Assembly: GCF_016632365.1 (NCBI RefSeq)
Contig: NZ_JAEPBH010000026.1
Span: 1 to 62,169, forward strand
Source: Tenebrionibacter intestinalis
GTDB lineage: Bacteria > Pseudomonadota > Gammaproteobacteria > Enterobacterales > Enterobacteriaceae
Direction: 5' to 3'
Length of the DNA: 62,169 nt
Position 1 is the stretch's first letter; every line of letters begins with the position of its first letter. The notes beneath the pieces were generated by a model. The model made no database searches. It was not told the origin of the DNA and saw only the letters and a program-made list of their open reading frames with translations. Of this stretch, positions 1-9,355 are shown in pieces. The position numbers and the translations under genes are program-made.

Positions 1-132
1 CTGGTTTATTAGCGCTGATTTATGGGGATTCCTCAGCGCAGGGCCGGGGCTATTTTTATGCGTCGCTACGTTACTTGCCGCGCGTAAAAATAGCCGCCAG
101 CAGTATCCATGCTGGATTAAGGGACGCGGCCT
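1..132. mobile_element. Right part of a MITE-like palindromic element (copy R1, truncated by window edge)
   Basis: Positions 74–125 match 13240–13291 with one mismatch, and the right terminal repeat at 114–132 matches the right end of the fuller copy at 13054–13298. Inside, an inverted pair (CTATTTTTATGCG near 50, then CGCGTAAAAATAG near 81) forms a hairpin, as in the other copy. The left end lies outside the window or has diverged. No protein is encoded, so any movement would have needed a transposase from elsewhere. That it is a MITE is inferred from the terminal inverted repeats of copy R2. Confidence 0.6.
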
Positions 133-328
133 AATGTTTCCTGAAATTCTGGTCGTCGTATCAATAGTCACTTATCGGAAGATATTCGCCGCTGTTTCAT
201 CTGACAAGCGCCGGAGGATAAAAATTTACGCTTTGTGACGCCGCATAATTTGATTTGCAACCAAAACGTCGCGCGCAGTGAAAGCTGAAAAAATTAATCT
301 GGATCATTAAATGTAAATTCAGGTCGTG

Positions 329-350
329 AAATGTGATCGCGGTGAAAGTG
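329..350 (+). promoter_or_regulatory. Possible CRP/FNR-type half site upstream of ompW
   Basis: The left half reads AAATGTGAT, matching the CRP consensus half; the right half (TGAAAGTG) is poor. It lies about 60 bp before the ompW start. ompW in E. coli responds to FNR and carbon/oxygen state, so a CRP/FNR-family site is plausible, but only one half is convincing. Confidence 0.3.
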
Positions 351-408
351 TTTTCTACCCCTTACCAGGTATATTTGCGCTGCAGCAAACCATAATAAGG
401 ACAGGGAA

Positions 409-1047
409 ATGAAAACATTTGTAGTAGCACTGCTTGCATTAAGTTGTTATTCCAGCGTGACTTATGCGCATGAAGCCGGGGAGTTTTTCGTGCGGGCCGG
501 GAGCGCAACCGTCCGCCCGAGCGAAGGTTCCGAAAGCGTGATGGGCAGTTTGGGGAGCCTGAGCGTTAATAATAATACCCAACTGGGACTGACGCTGACC
601 TGGATGGCAACTGATAATGTGGGAATTGAACTATTGGCCGCGACGCCGTTTCGTCATCGCGTGGGGCTGGCGGCGGCGGGAGGAGAAATTGCGACAGTTA
701 ATCACTTACCGCCATCGCTGATGGCGCAGTGGTACTTTGGCGACGCCGGTAGCAAAGTGAGGCCCTATGCGGGCATTGGCCTCAACTATACGGCTTTTTT
801 TAATGAAAAATTTAACCGCCGGGGTAAGGAAGCGGGATTGAGTGATTTAAGCCTGAAAAATTCATGGGGCGTGGCCGGTCAGGTTGGGGTGGATTACCTG
901 ATTAATCGTGACTGGCTGCTCAATGCCTCGCTGTGGTATATGGATATAGATACAGAGGTAAAATTTAACGCAGGCGGTACGCCTCAGAATGTTGATACCC
1001 GCATCGATCCGTGGGTGTTTATGTTCTCTGCGGGCTATCGTTTCTGA
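409..1047 (+). CDS. ompW: Outer membrane protein OmpW
   Basis: A 212-residue precursor of the small eight-stranded OmpW beta-barrel, a narrow hydrophobic channel of the outer membrane linked to stress adaptation and colicin S4 reception in E. coli. Residues 1–20 form a signal peptide ending TYA. The mature part alternates polar and hydrophobic residues as in beta strands, contains the family segment WYFGDAGSKVRPYAGIGLNY, and ends in a C-terminal phenylalanine (AGYRF) typical of BAM-inserted barrels. Length matches E. coli OmpW. A GGACAGGG ribosome site precedes the ATG. In E. coli ompW also lies near trpA, but the yciGFE genes between them are absent here. Confidence 0.95.
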   Translation: MKTFVVALLALSCYSSVTYAHEAGEFFVRAGSATVRPSEGSESVMGSLGSLSVNNNTQLGLTLTWMATDNVGIELLAATPFRHRVGLAAAGGEIATVNHLPPSLMAQWYFGDAGSKVRPYAGIGLNYTAFFNEKFNRRGKEAGLSDLSLKNSWGVAGQVGVDYLINRDWLLNASLWYMDIDTEVKFNAGGTPQNVDTRIDPWVFMFSAGYRF

Positions 1048-1070
1048 TAGCGCCTGCCTTAAAAATTTTT

Positions 1071-1105
1071 AGAGGGAACGGGGCGTTACCTGTTCTCTTT
1101 TTTTT
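1071..1105 (+). terminator. Rho-independent terminator of ompW
   Basis: An AGAGGGAACGG / CCTGTTCTCT stem (one bulge) is followed by a run of eight T, 24 bases after the ompW stop. Confidence 0.75.
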
Positions 1106-1444
1106 ACTGTCGTTTTCTCTCAACAAGCGTAAGGGTAAATAATACGGTCTGGTTAACTGGCTACGGCGACCCGCCGGCAGGAAGACTTAAGCGCGCCGCG
1201 TGTAAGGTGAACGTTGAGAAGCACACGACCAAAGCAGGCAAAAAACATAAAAAAGCCGCTGGCTTATAAGCCGGGACAATAACACAGGAATCAGAAAATA
1301 TATAAACACGAAGCGGGGCGACTGAAAAACGTATTTACGCCATTACCGGATATGAAATTTTATGGCTGCGGGCTGGAAATAATGTTTAAAAATGCCGATC
1401 GCGTTAAGCAACCGGCATCGTGATATGCCTGCGCTATGAGTATA
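1106..1444. other. Gene-free stretch between ompW and the fimbrial-like gene
   Basis: No credible gene. A short lysine-rich frame around 1200–1268 ends in TAA but has no convincing start or ribosome site. It may be a remnant or chance. Confidence 0.4.
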
Positions 1445-1762
1445 TTAATTGTACTCTACGGTCAGAACGCCGGTTGTATGGCTGTCGTTCATCCAGCGCA
1501 TCCATGTTTTACCTTTATCAGCAGGCAGTGGGTTCAGTGTGCCGTCTCGTGGGAGGAGCTGTGTAGTGAGTAAGGTTCCATCGCTGTCGCGGCAGGTGGA
1601 GTGAATGGTGTTCTGTTTCTGCACCACAGTGCAGGGATCTTCGATTATTTCGCCAGAAAATTGAATAACACCGTCGGTGTCAGCGAAAGCGGTCGTTGAG
1701 TTCATCATCCCTGATACGATTACGCCAGCGGCGGCCAGCGTAAGGCGGTTTAGAGCATTCAT
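1445..1762 (-). CDS. Orphan fimbrial-subunit-like secreted protein
   Basis: A 105-residue precursor with a signal peptide (about residues 1–27, ending TAFA). The mature start, GVIQFSGEIIEDPCTV, is typical of chaperone–usher pilin N-termini; Cys44 and Cys57 could form a disulphide, and the C-terminus VLTVEYN resembles the pilin closing strand. It is shorter than a normal FimA-type pilin (about 160–180 residues) and no chaperone or usher gene is nearby, so it is probably a stand-alone pilin-like protein. The ATG at 1762 was chosen over 1774 because GAGGT sits just upstream of it. The exact family is not recognised. Confidence 0.6.
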   Translation of the reverse strand: MNALNRLTLAAAGVIVSGMMNSTTAFADTDGVIQFSGEIIEDPCTVVQKQNTIHSTCRDSDGTLLTTQLLPRDGTLNPLPADKGKTWMRWMNDSHTTGVLTVEYN

Positions 1763-1794
1763 GATGAACCTCATATATTATAAAGAATAAAAAT

Positions 1795-1808
1795 GTGCGC
1801 ATGCGCAC
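1795..1808. promoter_or_regulatory. 14-bp perfect palindrome upstream of the fimbrial-like gene
   Basis: GTGCGCATGCGCAC is self-complementary and lies 33 bp before the start of the minus-strand fimbrial-like gene, a position suited to an operator. No regulator is assigned. Confidence 0.3.
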
Positions 1809-2150
1809 TATTTAGAGTAAAAGGCGTTGACATGGTTTACCAATCACATTTCCAGATATGAGAGATCTATTGAGAAAATAGTTACCTGTTGCAACAAAAT
1901 AAGATAAGTCTGTAATCAATTCACAATAATCTGAATAAAAATTGATATGCCCGGGTAAAATGGGCGACGAATGAACAAAAATTCAGCATTCAGGCGAAAA
2001 GGATTTACGCGACGGGCTTTTTTGCGACAGGTATCGTGGCGGAACGGGACATGACAGGAAGGAAAGCAGCCGCAGGCATTTAAGGTTGGGTTATATAGCC
2101 GCGGATTGGCCAGTCAGCGAAATGCCCATTCAGGTGGGTAAACATAAAGA
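1809..2150. other. Intergenic stretch upstream of the fimbrial-like gene
   Basis: AT-rich around 1830–1960, presumably holding the promoter of the minus-strand fimbrial-like gene. No gene is visible. Confidence 0.4.
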
Positions 2151-2500
2151 GGGCAAAACGTAGTTTTGCCCTGAGACTGCCGACAACCCCCATCCTGTCG
2201 CAGACAGGATGGATGAAACACAATAAAAAATAAGGAAAATCAAAGCATCGATTTTCGCCTGCTTACCGCAAAGAAGGAAAAAAACCGTTTTTTCCTTCTT
2301 TGTCAATAAGCTGCGGGTAAAACGTAATTTTGCCCTGAGGCTACAGATAAACAGCGATACATACGTCACCGGCCCGAAAAGCAGAAAATAAATCAGGTAA
2401 AACACTGTATTGCTTTTTTCGCGCGATCGCCGCAAAGAGGACAAAACTACGCTTTTGCCCGCTTTGATATAAAACCGGGAGTAAAACGTGGCCTTGTCCT
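2151..2500. repeat. Tandem structured repeat, family S (copies A1 and A2) with three hairpin repeats
   Basis: Layout: hairpin 2151–2172 (GGGCAAAACGTAGTTTTGCC plus CT), core A1 2173–2314, hairpin copy 2315–2336 with two changes, diverged core A2 2337–2478, and hairpin 2479–2500 more diverged. Core A1 contains CATCCTGTC-GCA-GACAGGATG, an AAAATCAA…TTTTC pair and a long AAGAAGGAAAA…TTTTTCCTTCTT stem. The same core recurs at 24129–24269 and 36590–36726 in the same orientation. It lies beyond the 3' end of trpA and could act as a transcription or RNA-stability barrier. Open frames here are by-products of the repeat. Confidence 0.75.
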
Positions 2501-2514
2501 GTGCATTAATCTGA

Positions 2515-2535
2515 CAGGGCCGACAGCCGGCCCTG
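2515..2535 (-). terminator. Hairpin downstream of trpA
   Basis: CAGGGCCGACAGCCGGCCCTG folds into a GC-rich stem 5 bases past the trpA stop. No clear T tract follows on the minus strand, so termination may be weak or Rho-assisted. Confidence 0.5.
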
Positions 2536-2540
2536 GGGGA

Positions 2541-3350
2541 TCAGGCGCGGCGTGTGGCCGCTTTCATGCTCTGTACGAAAGCATTCAGTTCAACCAGCAT
2601 CTGTGCGGGCTGTCGCACATTTTTTTCGATGATTTTAACAATAGCGGAACCGGAGATAGCGCCTGCGGCACCGGCATCCAGCGCCGCGCAAACCTGTGAA
2701 GGGTCGGAAATGCCAAAGCCCTGTAATGGCGGCGCGGCGCGGTACTCTGCGAGCTTTTCGACCAGATGACGCAGCGGCGTGCTGGCGCGATTTTCCGCGC
2801 CGGTAACGCCTGCGCGCGATAGCAGGTAAGTATAGCCGCGTCCGTAAGAGGCAAGTTGACGTAATAGTTCATCATCGGCGTTAGGCGGGCAGATAAAAAT
2901 GGGCGCAACGTTATGGCGCAGCGCCGCCTGGCGAAAAGGAGCCGACTCTTCTACCGGAACATCGGCCACCAGCACAGAGTCAACGCCTGCGCTCGCACAG
3001 CGTGCATAAAATGCGTCAATGCCCCCGTTCCACACCAGATTGGCATACATCAACAGGCCAACAGGCAGGTCGGGGTATTTCTGGCGAATGGTCGTTAGCA
3101 TTTCAAAGCACCGATCTGGCGTAGTGCCGGATGAAAAAGCGCGCAGGGTCGCGTTCTGAATGGTCGGGCCGTCAGCCAGCGGATCGGAGAAGGGAATACC
3201 TAATTCCAGCGCGTCCGCGCCGCCTTCAACCAGCGTGTCGATAATTTTCAAAGACTGTTCCGGGGAGGGATCGCCCAGCGTGACAAAGGGAACAAACGCC
3301 CCTTCCTTTTGGGCTGCAAGCCGTTTAAAAAGCTGTTCATAGCGTTCCAT
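2541..3350 (-). CDS. trpA: Tryptophan synthase alpha chain
   Basis: 269 residues, one more than E. coli TrpA. It cleaves indole-3-glycerol phosphate to indole and glyceraldehyde-3-phosphate and channels indole to TrpB in the alpha2beta2 complex. The catalytic Glu49 and Asp60 lie within [13 protein letters not shown], and the phosphate-binding GISDPSQV and SGSAIV loops follow in order. Last gene of the trp operon: its ATG overlaps the trpB stop (TGATGG), indicating translational coupling. Confidence 0.98.
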   Translation of the reverse strand: MERYEQLFKRLAAQKEGAFVPFVTLGDPSPEQSLKIIDTLVEGGADALELGIPFSDPLADGPTIQNATLRAFSSGTTPDRCFEMLTTIRQKYPDLPVGLLMYANLVWNGGIDAFYARCASAGVDSVLVADVPVEESAPFRQAALRHNVAPIFICPPNADDELLRQLASYGRGYTYLLSRAGVTGAENRASTPLRHLVEKLAEYRAAPPLQGFGISDPSQVCAALDAGAAGAISGSAIVKIIEKNVRQPAQMLVELNAFVQSMKAATRRA

Positions 3351-4543
3351 CAGATTTCCCCTCGTGCTTTCAGGATGTCGTGAACGGTAAAAATGTCTTT
3401 GTCGCCGCGACCGGAAAGGTTAACGACCAGCAACTGCTCTTTTTGCGGATTTTCACGCATCATGCGCAGGGCATGCGCCAGCGCGTGGGAGGATTCCAGC
3501 GCAGGCAGAATGCCTTCCTGGCGACACAGAATCTGAAATGCGTCCAGCGCTTCGTCGTCGGTAATGGATACGTAGTCGGCGCGCCCGGTGCTGTTCAGGT
3601 AGGCGTGCTGCGGGCCGACAGACGGGAAATCAAGTCCGGCGGAAATCGAGTAAGATTCTTCAATCTGGCCGTCTTCGGTCTGCATCATAGGCGATTTCAT
3701 CCCGAAGTAAATGCCCGTGCGCCCGTGTTTGAGCGGTGCGCCGTGTTCGCCGGTCTCAATACCGTGACCGGCTGGCTCAACGCCTATCAGACGCACTGAG
3801 GTTTCGTCAATAAAATCGGCAAACATGCCGATGGCGTTGGAGCCGCCGCCTACGCAGGCTATCACGGCATCCGGCAGGCGGCCCTCTTTTTCCTGCAGTT
3901 GCGCCTTCGTTTCTTCACCGATCATGCGCTGAAATTCGCGTACAATCGTTGGAAACGGGTGGGGGCCGGCGGCGGTGCCAAGCATGTAGTGCGCGGTTTC
4001 ATAGCTGCCTGACCAGTCGCGCAGCGCCTCGTTACAGGCGTCTTTAAGCGTTGCGGAGCCGCTGTGTACAGGGATGACTTCCGCGCCCATCAGACGCATA
4101 CGGAACACGTTTGGCGACTGGCGTTCGGCGTCCTTCGCACCCATGTAAATGCGACATTTCAGACCGAGCAGCGCACAAACGATTGCAGAAGCGACGCCGT
4201 GCTGGCCTGCGCCGGTTTCAGCGATAATTTCTGTTTTGCCCATGCGTTTGGCCAGCAGCGCCTGGCCCAGGACCTGGTTTGTTTTGTGCGCGCCGCCGTG
4301 CAGCAAATCTTCGCGCTTGAGGTACAGCGTGGTTTGTGTACCTGCGGTAATATTGCGACACTTTGTGAGCGCCGTCGGACGCCCGGCATAATTTTTCAGC
4401 AGATCGGTAAACTGTGCCTGAAAATTAGGGTCGCTTTGCGCTTCAACGAACGCCGCTTCAAGCTGGCGCAGAGCGGGCATCAGAATTTGTGGAACATACA
4501 TTCCGCCAAATTCACCAAAATAGGGGTTCAGTAATGTGCTCAT
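3350..4543 (-). CDS. trpB: Tryptophan synthase beta chain
   Basis: 397 residues, same as E. coli. A PLP enzyme that condenses indole with serine. Lys87 in HGGAHKTNQ forms the Schiff base, GGGSNAIG binds the PLP phosphate, and the monovalent-cation region is intact. The open frame continues upstream into trpC, but the ATG at 4543 has an AAGGA ribosome site and gives the conserved start [18 protein letters not shown]. It starts 10 bases after the trpC stop. Confidence 0.98.
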   Translation of the reverse strand: MSTLLNPYFGEFGGMYVPQILMPALRQLEAAFVEAQSDPNFQAQFTDLLKNYAGRPTALTKCRNITAGTQTTLYLKREDLLHGGAHKTNQVLGQALLAKRMGKTEIIAETGAGQHGVASAIVCALLGLKCRIYMGAKDAERQSPNVFRMRLMGAEVIPVHSGSATLKDACNEALRDWSGSYETAHYMLGTAAGPHPFPTIVREFQRMIGEETKAQLQEKEGRLPDAVIACVGGGSNAIGMFADFIDETSVRLIGVEPAGHGIETGEHGAPLKHGRTGIYFGMKSPMMQTEDGQIEESYSISAGLDFPSVGPQHAYLNSTGRADYVSITDDEALDAFQILCRQEGILPALESSHALAHALRMMRENPQKEQLLVVNLSGRGDKDIFTVHDILKARGEI

Positions 4544-4553
4544 CGTCTTTTCC

Positions 4554-5918
4554 TTAGTAAGCCCGCAGCGTGCGAAATACCGCCGCCAGCTTGTTGGCAT
4601 CTTTAATTCCCGGCGCGGATTCCACACCGGAATTGAAATCCAGGCCAGCGCAGCCTGACTTTGCCGCTTCCACACAGTTGTCGGCGCCGAGGCCGCCTGC
4701 AAGCATCACGTTGTCAAGCTGGCTGGCGCCTGCGAGCAATGACCAGTCGAAGCGTTGTCCGCTGCCGCCCTGGCCGTTATCCAGTACGTAGCGGTCAACG
4801 TGGCTAAAGCTGCGCGGCGGCAGCGTTTCGCCTACGCTCAGCGCCTTCCAGATAGCCACGCCTTGCGGCAGGGCGGCGCGCAGCGTGTCGATGTACGCCT
4901 GATCCTCGCGGCCGTGAAGCTGCAGCGCGCTTAATCCCAGCGACTGCGCCAGTGAAACGGCATCGCTTACCGGCATATCTCGCACCACGCCGACGTAGCG
5001 CAGTGGAGCGGCGGCCATAATGTCACGCGCCCGGGGGGCATCGATCGCACGCGGCGAAGCAGGCACAAAAATCAGCCCGCCATAGATGGCTCCTGCGTTA
5101 TACGCCGCATAAGCGTCTTCTGCGCGGGTCAGACCGCATACTTTGTTGTCGCCCAGTAACACTCGGCGCACGGCGCAGGATAAATCATCTTCGCCCATCA
5201 ACGCAGAGCCAATCAGAAAGCCGTTGGCGAAGTGGCTTAGTTCGCGCACGTGGGCGTAGCTGCCAATGCCGGACTCGCTAATAACCGTGACATCTGGCCC
5301 GAGGCGCGGCGCCAGTTTGCGGGTGCGGTTAAGATCGACCGACAGATCGCGCAGGTCGCGGTTATTAATGCCAACGACTCTGGCTTTAAGCCGAATGGCG
5401 CGCTCAATTTCTTCTTCATTACTGGCTTCCGTTAGCACGCCCATATTCAGGCTGTGGGCCACGGCGGCAAGTTGACGGTATTGGTCGTCGTTCAGTACGG
5501 AAAGCATCAGGAGGCAGGCATCGGCCTGATAGTGGCGCGCAAGATAGATCTGATAAGGGTCGATAATAAAATCTTTGCACAGCACAGGCTGGGTTACGTT
5601 ACGGCTTACTACGCAGAGAAAATCAAAGCTGCCCTGGAAATATTTTTCGTCGGTCAGCACGGAAATGGCAGACGCATAATCTTTGTAGATGCCCGCGATA
5701 CGCGCCGGATCGAAGTCCTTACGAATCACCCCTCTGGATGGAGAGGCTTTCTTACACTCAAGGATAAACGCAGTGCGCGTGCCGCTCAGGGCGTCATAAA
5801 AGCTGCGTGTGCTGGGGACGATATCATTCTGAAAGGTTGCCAACGGCTGTTGCTGCTGGCGGGCCTTTAGCCAGACGGCTTTATCCGAAACGATTTTTGC
5901 TAAAACAGTGTCCTTCAT
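4554..5918 (-). CDS. trpC: Bifunctional indole-3-glycerol-phosphate synthase / phosphoribosylanthranilate isomerase
   Basis: 454 residues with two fused TIM barrels: TrpC (about 1–256, with [13 protein letters not shown] and the [11 protein letters not shown] strand) and TrpF (about 257–454, starting [11 protein letters not shown] and ending GLDFNSGVE). It catalyses the isomerisation and ring-closure steps before tryptophan synthase. The C–F fusion is standard in enterobacteria. The ATG at 5918 aligns with the family start; the open frame extends upstream into trpD. It begins 7 bases after the trpD stop. Confidence 0.98.
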   Translation of the reverse strand: MKDTVLAKIVSDKAVWLKARQQQQPLATFQNDIVPSTRSFYDALSGTRTAFILECKKASPSRGVIRKDFDPARIAGIYKDYASAISVLTDEKYFQGSFDFLCVVSRNVTQPVLCKDFIIDPYQIYLARHYQADACLLMLSVLNDDQYRQLAAVAHSLNMGVLTEASNEEEIERAIRLKARVVGINNRDLRDLSVDLNRTRKLAPRLGPDVTVISESGIGSYAHVRELSHFANGFLIGSALMGEDDLSCAVRRVLLGDNKVCGLTRAEDAYAAYNAGAIYGGLIFVPASPRAIDAPRARDIMAAAPLRYVGVVRDMPVSDAVSLAQSLGLSALQLHGREDQAYIDTLRAALPQGVAIWKALSVGETLPPRSFSHVDRYVLDNGQGGSGQRFDWSLLAGASQLDNVMLAGGLGADNCVEAAKSGCAGLDFNSGVESAPGIKDANKLAAVFRTLRAY

Positions 5919-5925
5919 CTGTGTT

Positions 5926-6924
5926 TTATCCTCTCGATGCCAGCGCGGCGACGCGGGCGTATGCTTCGCCGCTGCGTATAACTTCCAGCGCGTGGCTGGC
6001 ATTTTCGCGTAAATTTTCATGGCCATGCAGGCGCATTAACATTGCGACGTTGGCGGCCACGGCTGATTCGTGGGCGCGCTCGCCTTTACCTTGTAACAGG
6101 CGCGCCAGAATGTCACGGTTTTCTTCCGGCGAACCGCCAGCCAGCGCCTCTTTTGTATAGGGCTGAAGGCCAAAGTCGTCAGCATCCAGATGATAATGGT
6201 AAAGCTCGCCGTTTTTCAGTTCGGCGACCTGGGTTGGGGAATGGAGCGACACTTCATCCATACCGCCGCTGTGCACGACGGCCGCGCGCCGGTAGCCGAG
6301 CACTTTCAGCGTTTCGGCAATGGGCAACACCAGCTCGGCGCTGTAAACGCCAATGAGAGTCAGCGGCGGATGCGCCGGGTTGATGAGCGGCCCAAGCACA
6401 TTGAACAGCGTGCGGGTTTTCAACTGCTGGCGTACCGGCATGGCGTGGCGAAAGCCGGTGTGATACTGCGGCGCGAACAGAAAGCACACGCCCAGCTCAT
6501 CAAGCGCCGCACGCGACTGCGCAGCGCTCATATCCAGTTTAATGCCAAACGCCGCCAGCAGGTCAGAAGAGCCGGATCGGCTGGAGATGCTGCGGTTGCC
6601 GTGTTTGGCAACTTTCATGCCGCATGCTGCGGCAACGAAAGCGCTGGCCGTGGAGATATTGATGCTGTTGCTGCCGTCGCCGCCTGTGCCGACGATATCG
6701 GTAAATGTATAGTCCGGGCGTGGGAATGGTTCGGCAGCCTCAAGCAGCGCGAAAGCCGCGCCGGCAATCTCAACGGGATCTTCGCCGCGCACCTTCATGC
6801 CGATCAGCGCAGCGGCAAGCTGGCCTTGCTCCAGTTCGCCGCGCACTATGGCGGTGAAAAGCTGGCGACTTTCTTCAAGAGTGAGCACCTGAGCCTGAAA
6901 CAGTTTTTCTAAAATCGGTTGCAT
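5926..6924 (-). CDS. trpD: Anthranilate phosphoribosyltransferase (unfused)
   Basis: 332 residues of the TrpD domain only, transferring phosphoribose from PRPP to anthranilate. The PRPP-binding [17 protein letters not shown] motif and the [17 protein letters not shown] anthranilate loop are present. In E. coli, Salmonella and close relatives this domain is the C-terminal half of TrpGD; here it has its own ATG and a strong AGGGAAGG ribosome site, 17 bases after the trpG stop and in another frame. The sequence resumes exactly where the E. coli fusion linker ends (QPILEKL). Confidence 0.97.
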   Translation of the reverse strand: MQPILEKLFQAQVLTLEESRQLFTAIVRGELEQGQLAAALIGMKVRGEDPVEIAGAAFALLEAAEPFPRPDYTFTDIVGTGGDGSNSINISTASAFVAAACGMKVAKHGNRSISSRSGSSDLLAAFGIKLDMSAAQSRAALDELGVCFLFAPQYHTGFRHAMPVRQQLKTRTLFNVLGPLINPAHPPLTLIGVYSAELVLPIAETLKVLGYRRAAVVHSGGMDEVSLHSPTQVAELKNGELYHYHLDADDFGLQPYTKEALAGGSPEENRDILARLLQGKGERAHESAVAANVAMLMRLHGHENLRENASHALEVIRSGEAYARVAALASRG

Positions 6925-6941
6925 TGTGCCTTCCCTCTTGC

Positions 6942-7520
6942 TTACGCCAGCGCCCAGGCCAGCGTTTGCTCAAGAAGCGTTGCTCCCTGAGTGGTTAAAA
7001 TAGATTCCGGGTGAAACTGAAAACCGCAGACCCGATCGGCGTCGTGGCGCACGGCCATCACCATATCGTTGAACTGCGCTGTGACTTTCAGCGACGCAGG
7101 AATATCGCTGCCTACTAACGAATGGTAACGCGCGACCGGCAGCGGCGAAATCAGTCCGGCGAACATAGCTTCGCCGTCGTGTTCAACCGCGGATGCTTTG
7201 CCGTGCAGAATTTCTCCCGCCTGGCCAACATAGCCGCCATAGGCTTCGATAATGGCCTGATGGCCAAGACAAATGCCTATGATCGGCAATTTGCCGCGCA
7301 GGCGAGCAAGCAGCGCCGGCATACAGCCTGCTTGCGACGGCGTACCGGGGCCTGGTGAGAGCATCAACACCGGATTTTCCATATCCGCCAGGCGTTCAAG
7401 CAGCGTCTGTACCGGCGCATGATTGCGGTAAATCACTACGCGGTAGCCGCTGGCCCGCAGTTGATCCACCAGATTCCAGGTAAAGGAGTCCACATTATCG
7501 AGCAGCAGAATGTCGGCCAT
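6942..7520 (-). CDS. trpG: Anthranilate synthase glutamine amidotransferase component
   Basis: 192 residues, a class I glutamine amidotransferase supplying ammonia to TrpE. Catalytic Cys84 in GICLGHQ, the SPGPGTP oxyanion loop and the FHPES His-Glu pair are all present. It ends cleanly after the amidotransferase domain (LAWALA, TAA), so it is not fused to TrpD. Its ATG overlaps the trpE stop (TGATGG), coupling the two subunits. Confidence 0.97.
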   Translation of the reverse strand: MADILLLDNVDSFTWNLVDQLRASGYRVVIYRNHAPVQTLLERLADMENPVLMLSPGPGTPSQAGCMPALLARLRGKLPIIGICLGHQAIIEAYGGYVGQAGEILHGKASAVEHDGEAMFAGLISPLPVARYHSLVGSDIPASLKVTAQFNDMVMAVRHDADRVCGFQFHPESILTTQGATLLEQTLAWALA

Positions 7521-9082
7521 CAGAAGATCTCCTTTGCATGATGCGCAGTTGCGATAGCGCGCAGTACCGCGCGCGCTTTATTACGGGTTTCGTCAGCTTC
7601 GGCCTGAGGAACGGAATCCAGCACCACCCCTGCGCCAGCCTGTACGGTAGCGATGCCGTCTTCCACATAGGCAGAGCGAATAACGATACAGGTGTCGAGG
7701 TCGCCGTGGGCGGTAAAATAGCCTACGGCGCCGCCGTAGCTGCCGCGTCGACGGCCTTCCTCCCTGGCGATAAGCTGCATGGCGCGCACTTTTGGCGCGC
7801 CGCTTAGCGTGCCCATATTCATACAGGCCCGGTAGGCGTGCAGGGCATCCAGATCGTCACGCAGTTCCCCCACCACGCGAGAGACCAGATGCATAACGAA
7901 AGAGTAGCGGTCAACTTTGGTTAAATCGGCCACGTAGCGGCTGCCCGGCCTACAGATACGCGCCAGATCGTTGCGCGCCAGATCAACCAGCATCAGGTGT
8001 TCAGAAAGTTCTTTATGGTCGGTGCGCATTTCCAGTTCGATGCGGCTATCAAGATCGCGATCAAGTTCGCCGTTTGGGCGCCGACCACGCGGGCGGGTGC
8101 CGGCGATGGGGTAAATTTCAATCTGGCGCGCGCGGGCGTCGTATTTTAACGAGCTTTCCGGGGATGCGCCGAACAAAATGAAATCATTATCCTGCATATA
8201 GAACATATAGGGGCTGGGGTTGCTCTTTTTCAGCACCTGATAAGCAGCAAGCGGCGAAGGGCAGGGCAGCGAAAAGCGGCGTGACGGCACGACCTGGAAA
8301 ATCTCGCCCATGCGAATGGCCTGCTGCATTCGGCTGACCGCCGCGCCGAACTCTTCGTCGCTTTGATTACAGCTTAGCGACATTGTTTCCTGTTTCTGTA
8401 CCGGCAGTTCAGCGCGAATGTTGCGCATTTGCCCGGCCAGCGCGGCAATGCGTTGGCTCAGGCGTTCATGTTCGGCGCTGACGGGGGTAAACAGACTGGC
8501 CTGGATGCGGGTGGATTTTTGTTTATGGTCGATAACCAGCAGCGTTTCGGCCAGATAGAAACAGTAATCGGGGCAGCGGTTCTCCTTACGCAGTGTGGGC
8601 AGGTCTTCGAAACCGGCCACTAAATCGTAGGCGAACAGACCGCCGAAGAACAGCGCTTCACGCTCGTGCTCCGGCACGGTAACCAACGTTTGCAGGATGC
8701 GCAGGGCATCAAATACCGACATGGACTGTAGGCGGCTGTCTTCGTCGAGCGTGCCTTCAGGGGCGGGGAAGGTCAGCTCGCGTCCCTGCGGCAAAGCGCG
8801 ATTTCCCACGCACGGCGGCAGCGCGGCATCAAGCAGCGTCAACAGCGCGCAGCCGTTGGCGGAAAGCGCCTGGATGTTGACGGTGTTGCCCAGCGCCGTG
8901 ATGCGCAGCGCGCTGTCGGCCAGCAGCAGGCTTTTCAGGTCATCTTTGCTGTCGATATCTGCCGATTCCAACAGCAGCGTGGCCGGGCGAGCGCCGCACA
9001 ACTGGTTAAACAGCGCAGTGGGGTTTTCGCAATAGGGGGCGGCGAGAGTTAACAGCGCCAGTGCTGGTTTTGTATTTTCCAT
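7520..9082 (-). CDS. trpE: Anthranilate synthase component I
   Basis: 520 residues, same as E. coli. Converts chorismate to anthranilate with TrpG. The feedback-binding [11 protein letters not shown] segment near residue 38 is intact, followed by the chorismate-binding domain ([49 protein letters not shown]). The start at 9082 ([11 protein letters not shown]) follows a GGGAAGG site; an in-frame ATG at 9106 falls in the attenuator T-run and is rejected. First structural gene of the operon. Confidence 0.98.
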   Translation of the reverse strand: MENTKPALALLTLAAPYCENPTALFNQLCGARPATLLLESADIDSKDDLKSLLLADSALRITALGNTVNIQALSANGCALLTLLDAALPPCVGNRALPQGRELTFPAPEGTLDEDSRLQSMSVFDALRILQTLVTVPEHEREALFFGGLFAYDLVAGFEDLPTLRKENRCPDYCFYLAETLLVIDHKQKSTRIQASLFTPVSAEHERLSQRIAALAGQMRNIRAELPVQKQETMSLSCNQSDEEFGAAVSRMQQAIRMGEIFQVVPSRRFSLPCPSPLAAYQVLKKSNPSPYMFYMQDNDFILFGASPESSLKYDARARQIEIYPIAGTRPRGRRPNGELDRDLDSRIELEMRTDHKELSEHLMLVDLARNDLARICRPGSRYVADLTKVDRYSFVMHLVSRVVGELRDDLDALHAYRACMNMGTLSGAPKVRAMQLIAREEGRRRGSYGGAVGYFTAHGDLDTCIVIRSAYVEDGIATVQAGAGVVLDSVPQAEADETRNKARAVLRAIATAHHAKEIF

Positions 9083-9106
9083 ATAACCTTCCCAAATTCT
9101 GTTCAT

Positions 9107-9130
9107 AAAAAAGCCCGCGTAACGGCGGGC
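9107..9130 (-). terminator. trp attenuator (3:4 terminator hairpin)
   Basis: On the minus strand GCCCGC-CGTTAC-GCGGGC is followed by six T, just upstream of trpE. Competing pairings are visible: GGCGCG with CGTGCC (1:2) just after the leader Trp codon, and CTGCAT with ATGCAG (2:3). The arrangement is the classical enterobacterial trp attenuator. Confidence 0.9.
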
Positions 9131-9176
9131 CGGGTATCTGCATTGAAAACGCTACTATGCAGGCACGCTGCCCTGT

Positions 9177-9224
9177 TCAGAAAACGCGCCGCCAGAGGTT
9201 ATGAGTGTGGATAGTTGTCTGCAT
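9177..9224 (-). CDS. trpL: trp operon leader peptide with a single Trp codon
   Basis: A 15-residue frame MQTTIHTHNLWRRVF sits where E. coli trpL encodes [14 protein letters not shown], right after the conserved GGTATCG segment and before the 1:2 hairpin. Only one Trp codon (9192–9194) is present; the next codon is CGG where relatives have a second TGG, a one-base change. The ribosome site is weak. An overlapping frame starting at 9237 (MVSGYADNYPHS) contains no Trp, so it is unlikely to be the sensor. Confidence 0.7.
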   Translation of the reverse strand: MQTTIHTHNLWRRVF

Positions 9225-9253
9225 AGCCCGATACCATGATTTTGTTTGAACTT

Positions 9254-9289
9254 GTGTACTAGTTAACTGGTTCGAGCGCGCAATGTCAA
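9254..9289 (-). promoter_or_regulatory. trp promoter and TrpR operator
   Basis: The -35 TTGACA (9284–9289) and -10 TTAACT (9261–9266) are 17 bp apart, both identical to the E. coli trp promoter. The operator CGAACCAGTTAACTAGTACAC (9254–9274, shown only as its near-palindromic half sites CCAGTTAACTAGTAC) overlaps the -10, so TrpR binding would block RNA polymerase. Confidence 0.92.
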
Positions 9290-9355
9290 TAGCGATTTTT
9301 TATTACCGGAGGGCTATGATGGCGTTCTTTTATTGCAAATATTCCAGGGGTCGAC

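Noticed and set aside
1130-1268. Lysine-rich frame ending KHTTKAGKKHKKAAGL
   Set aside because: No start with a ribosome site and no homologue recognised.
2130-2444. Minus-strand 104-residue hydrophobic frame
   Set aside because: It reads through the family-S repeat. The same hydrophobic string (FLIFYCVSSILSATGWGLSAVS) appears at 24077–24265 from another repeat copy, so it is a by-product of repeated DNA.
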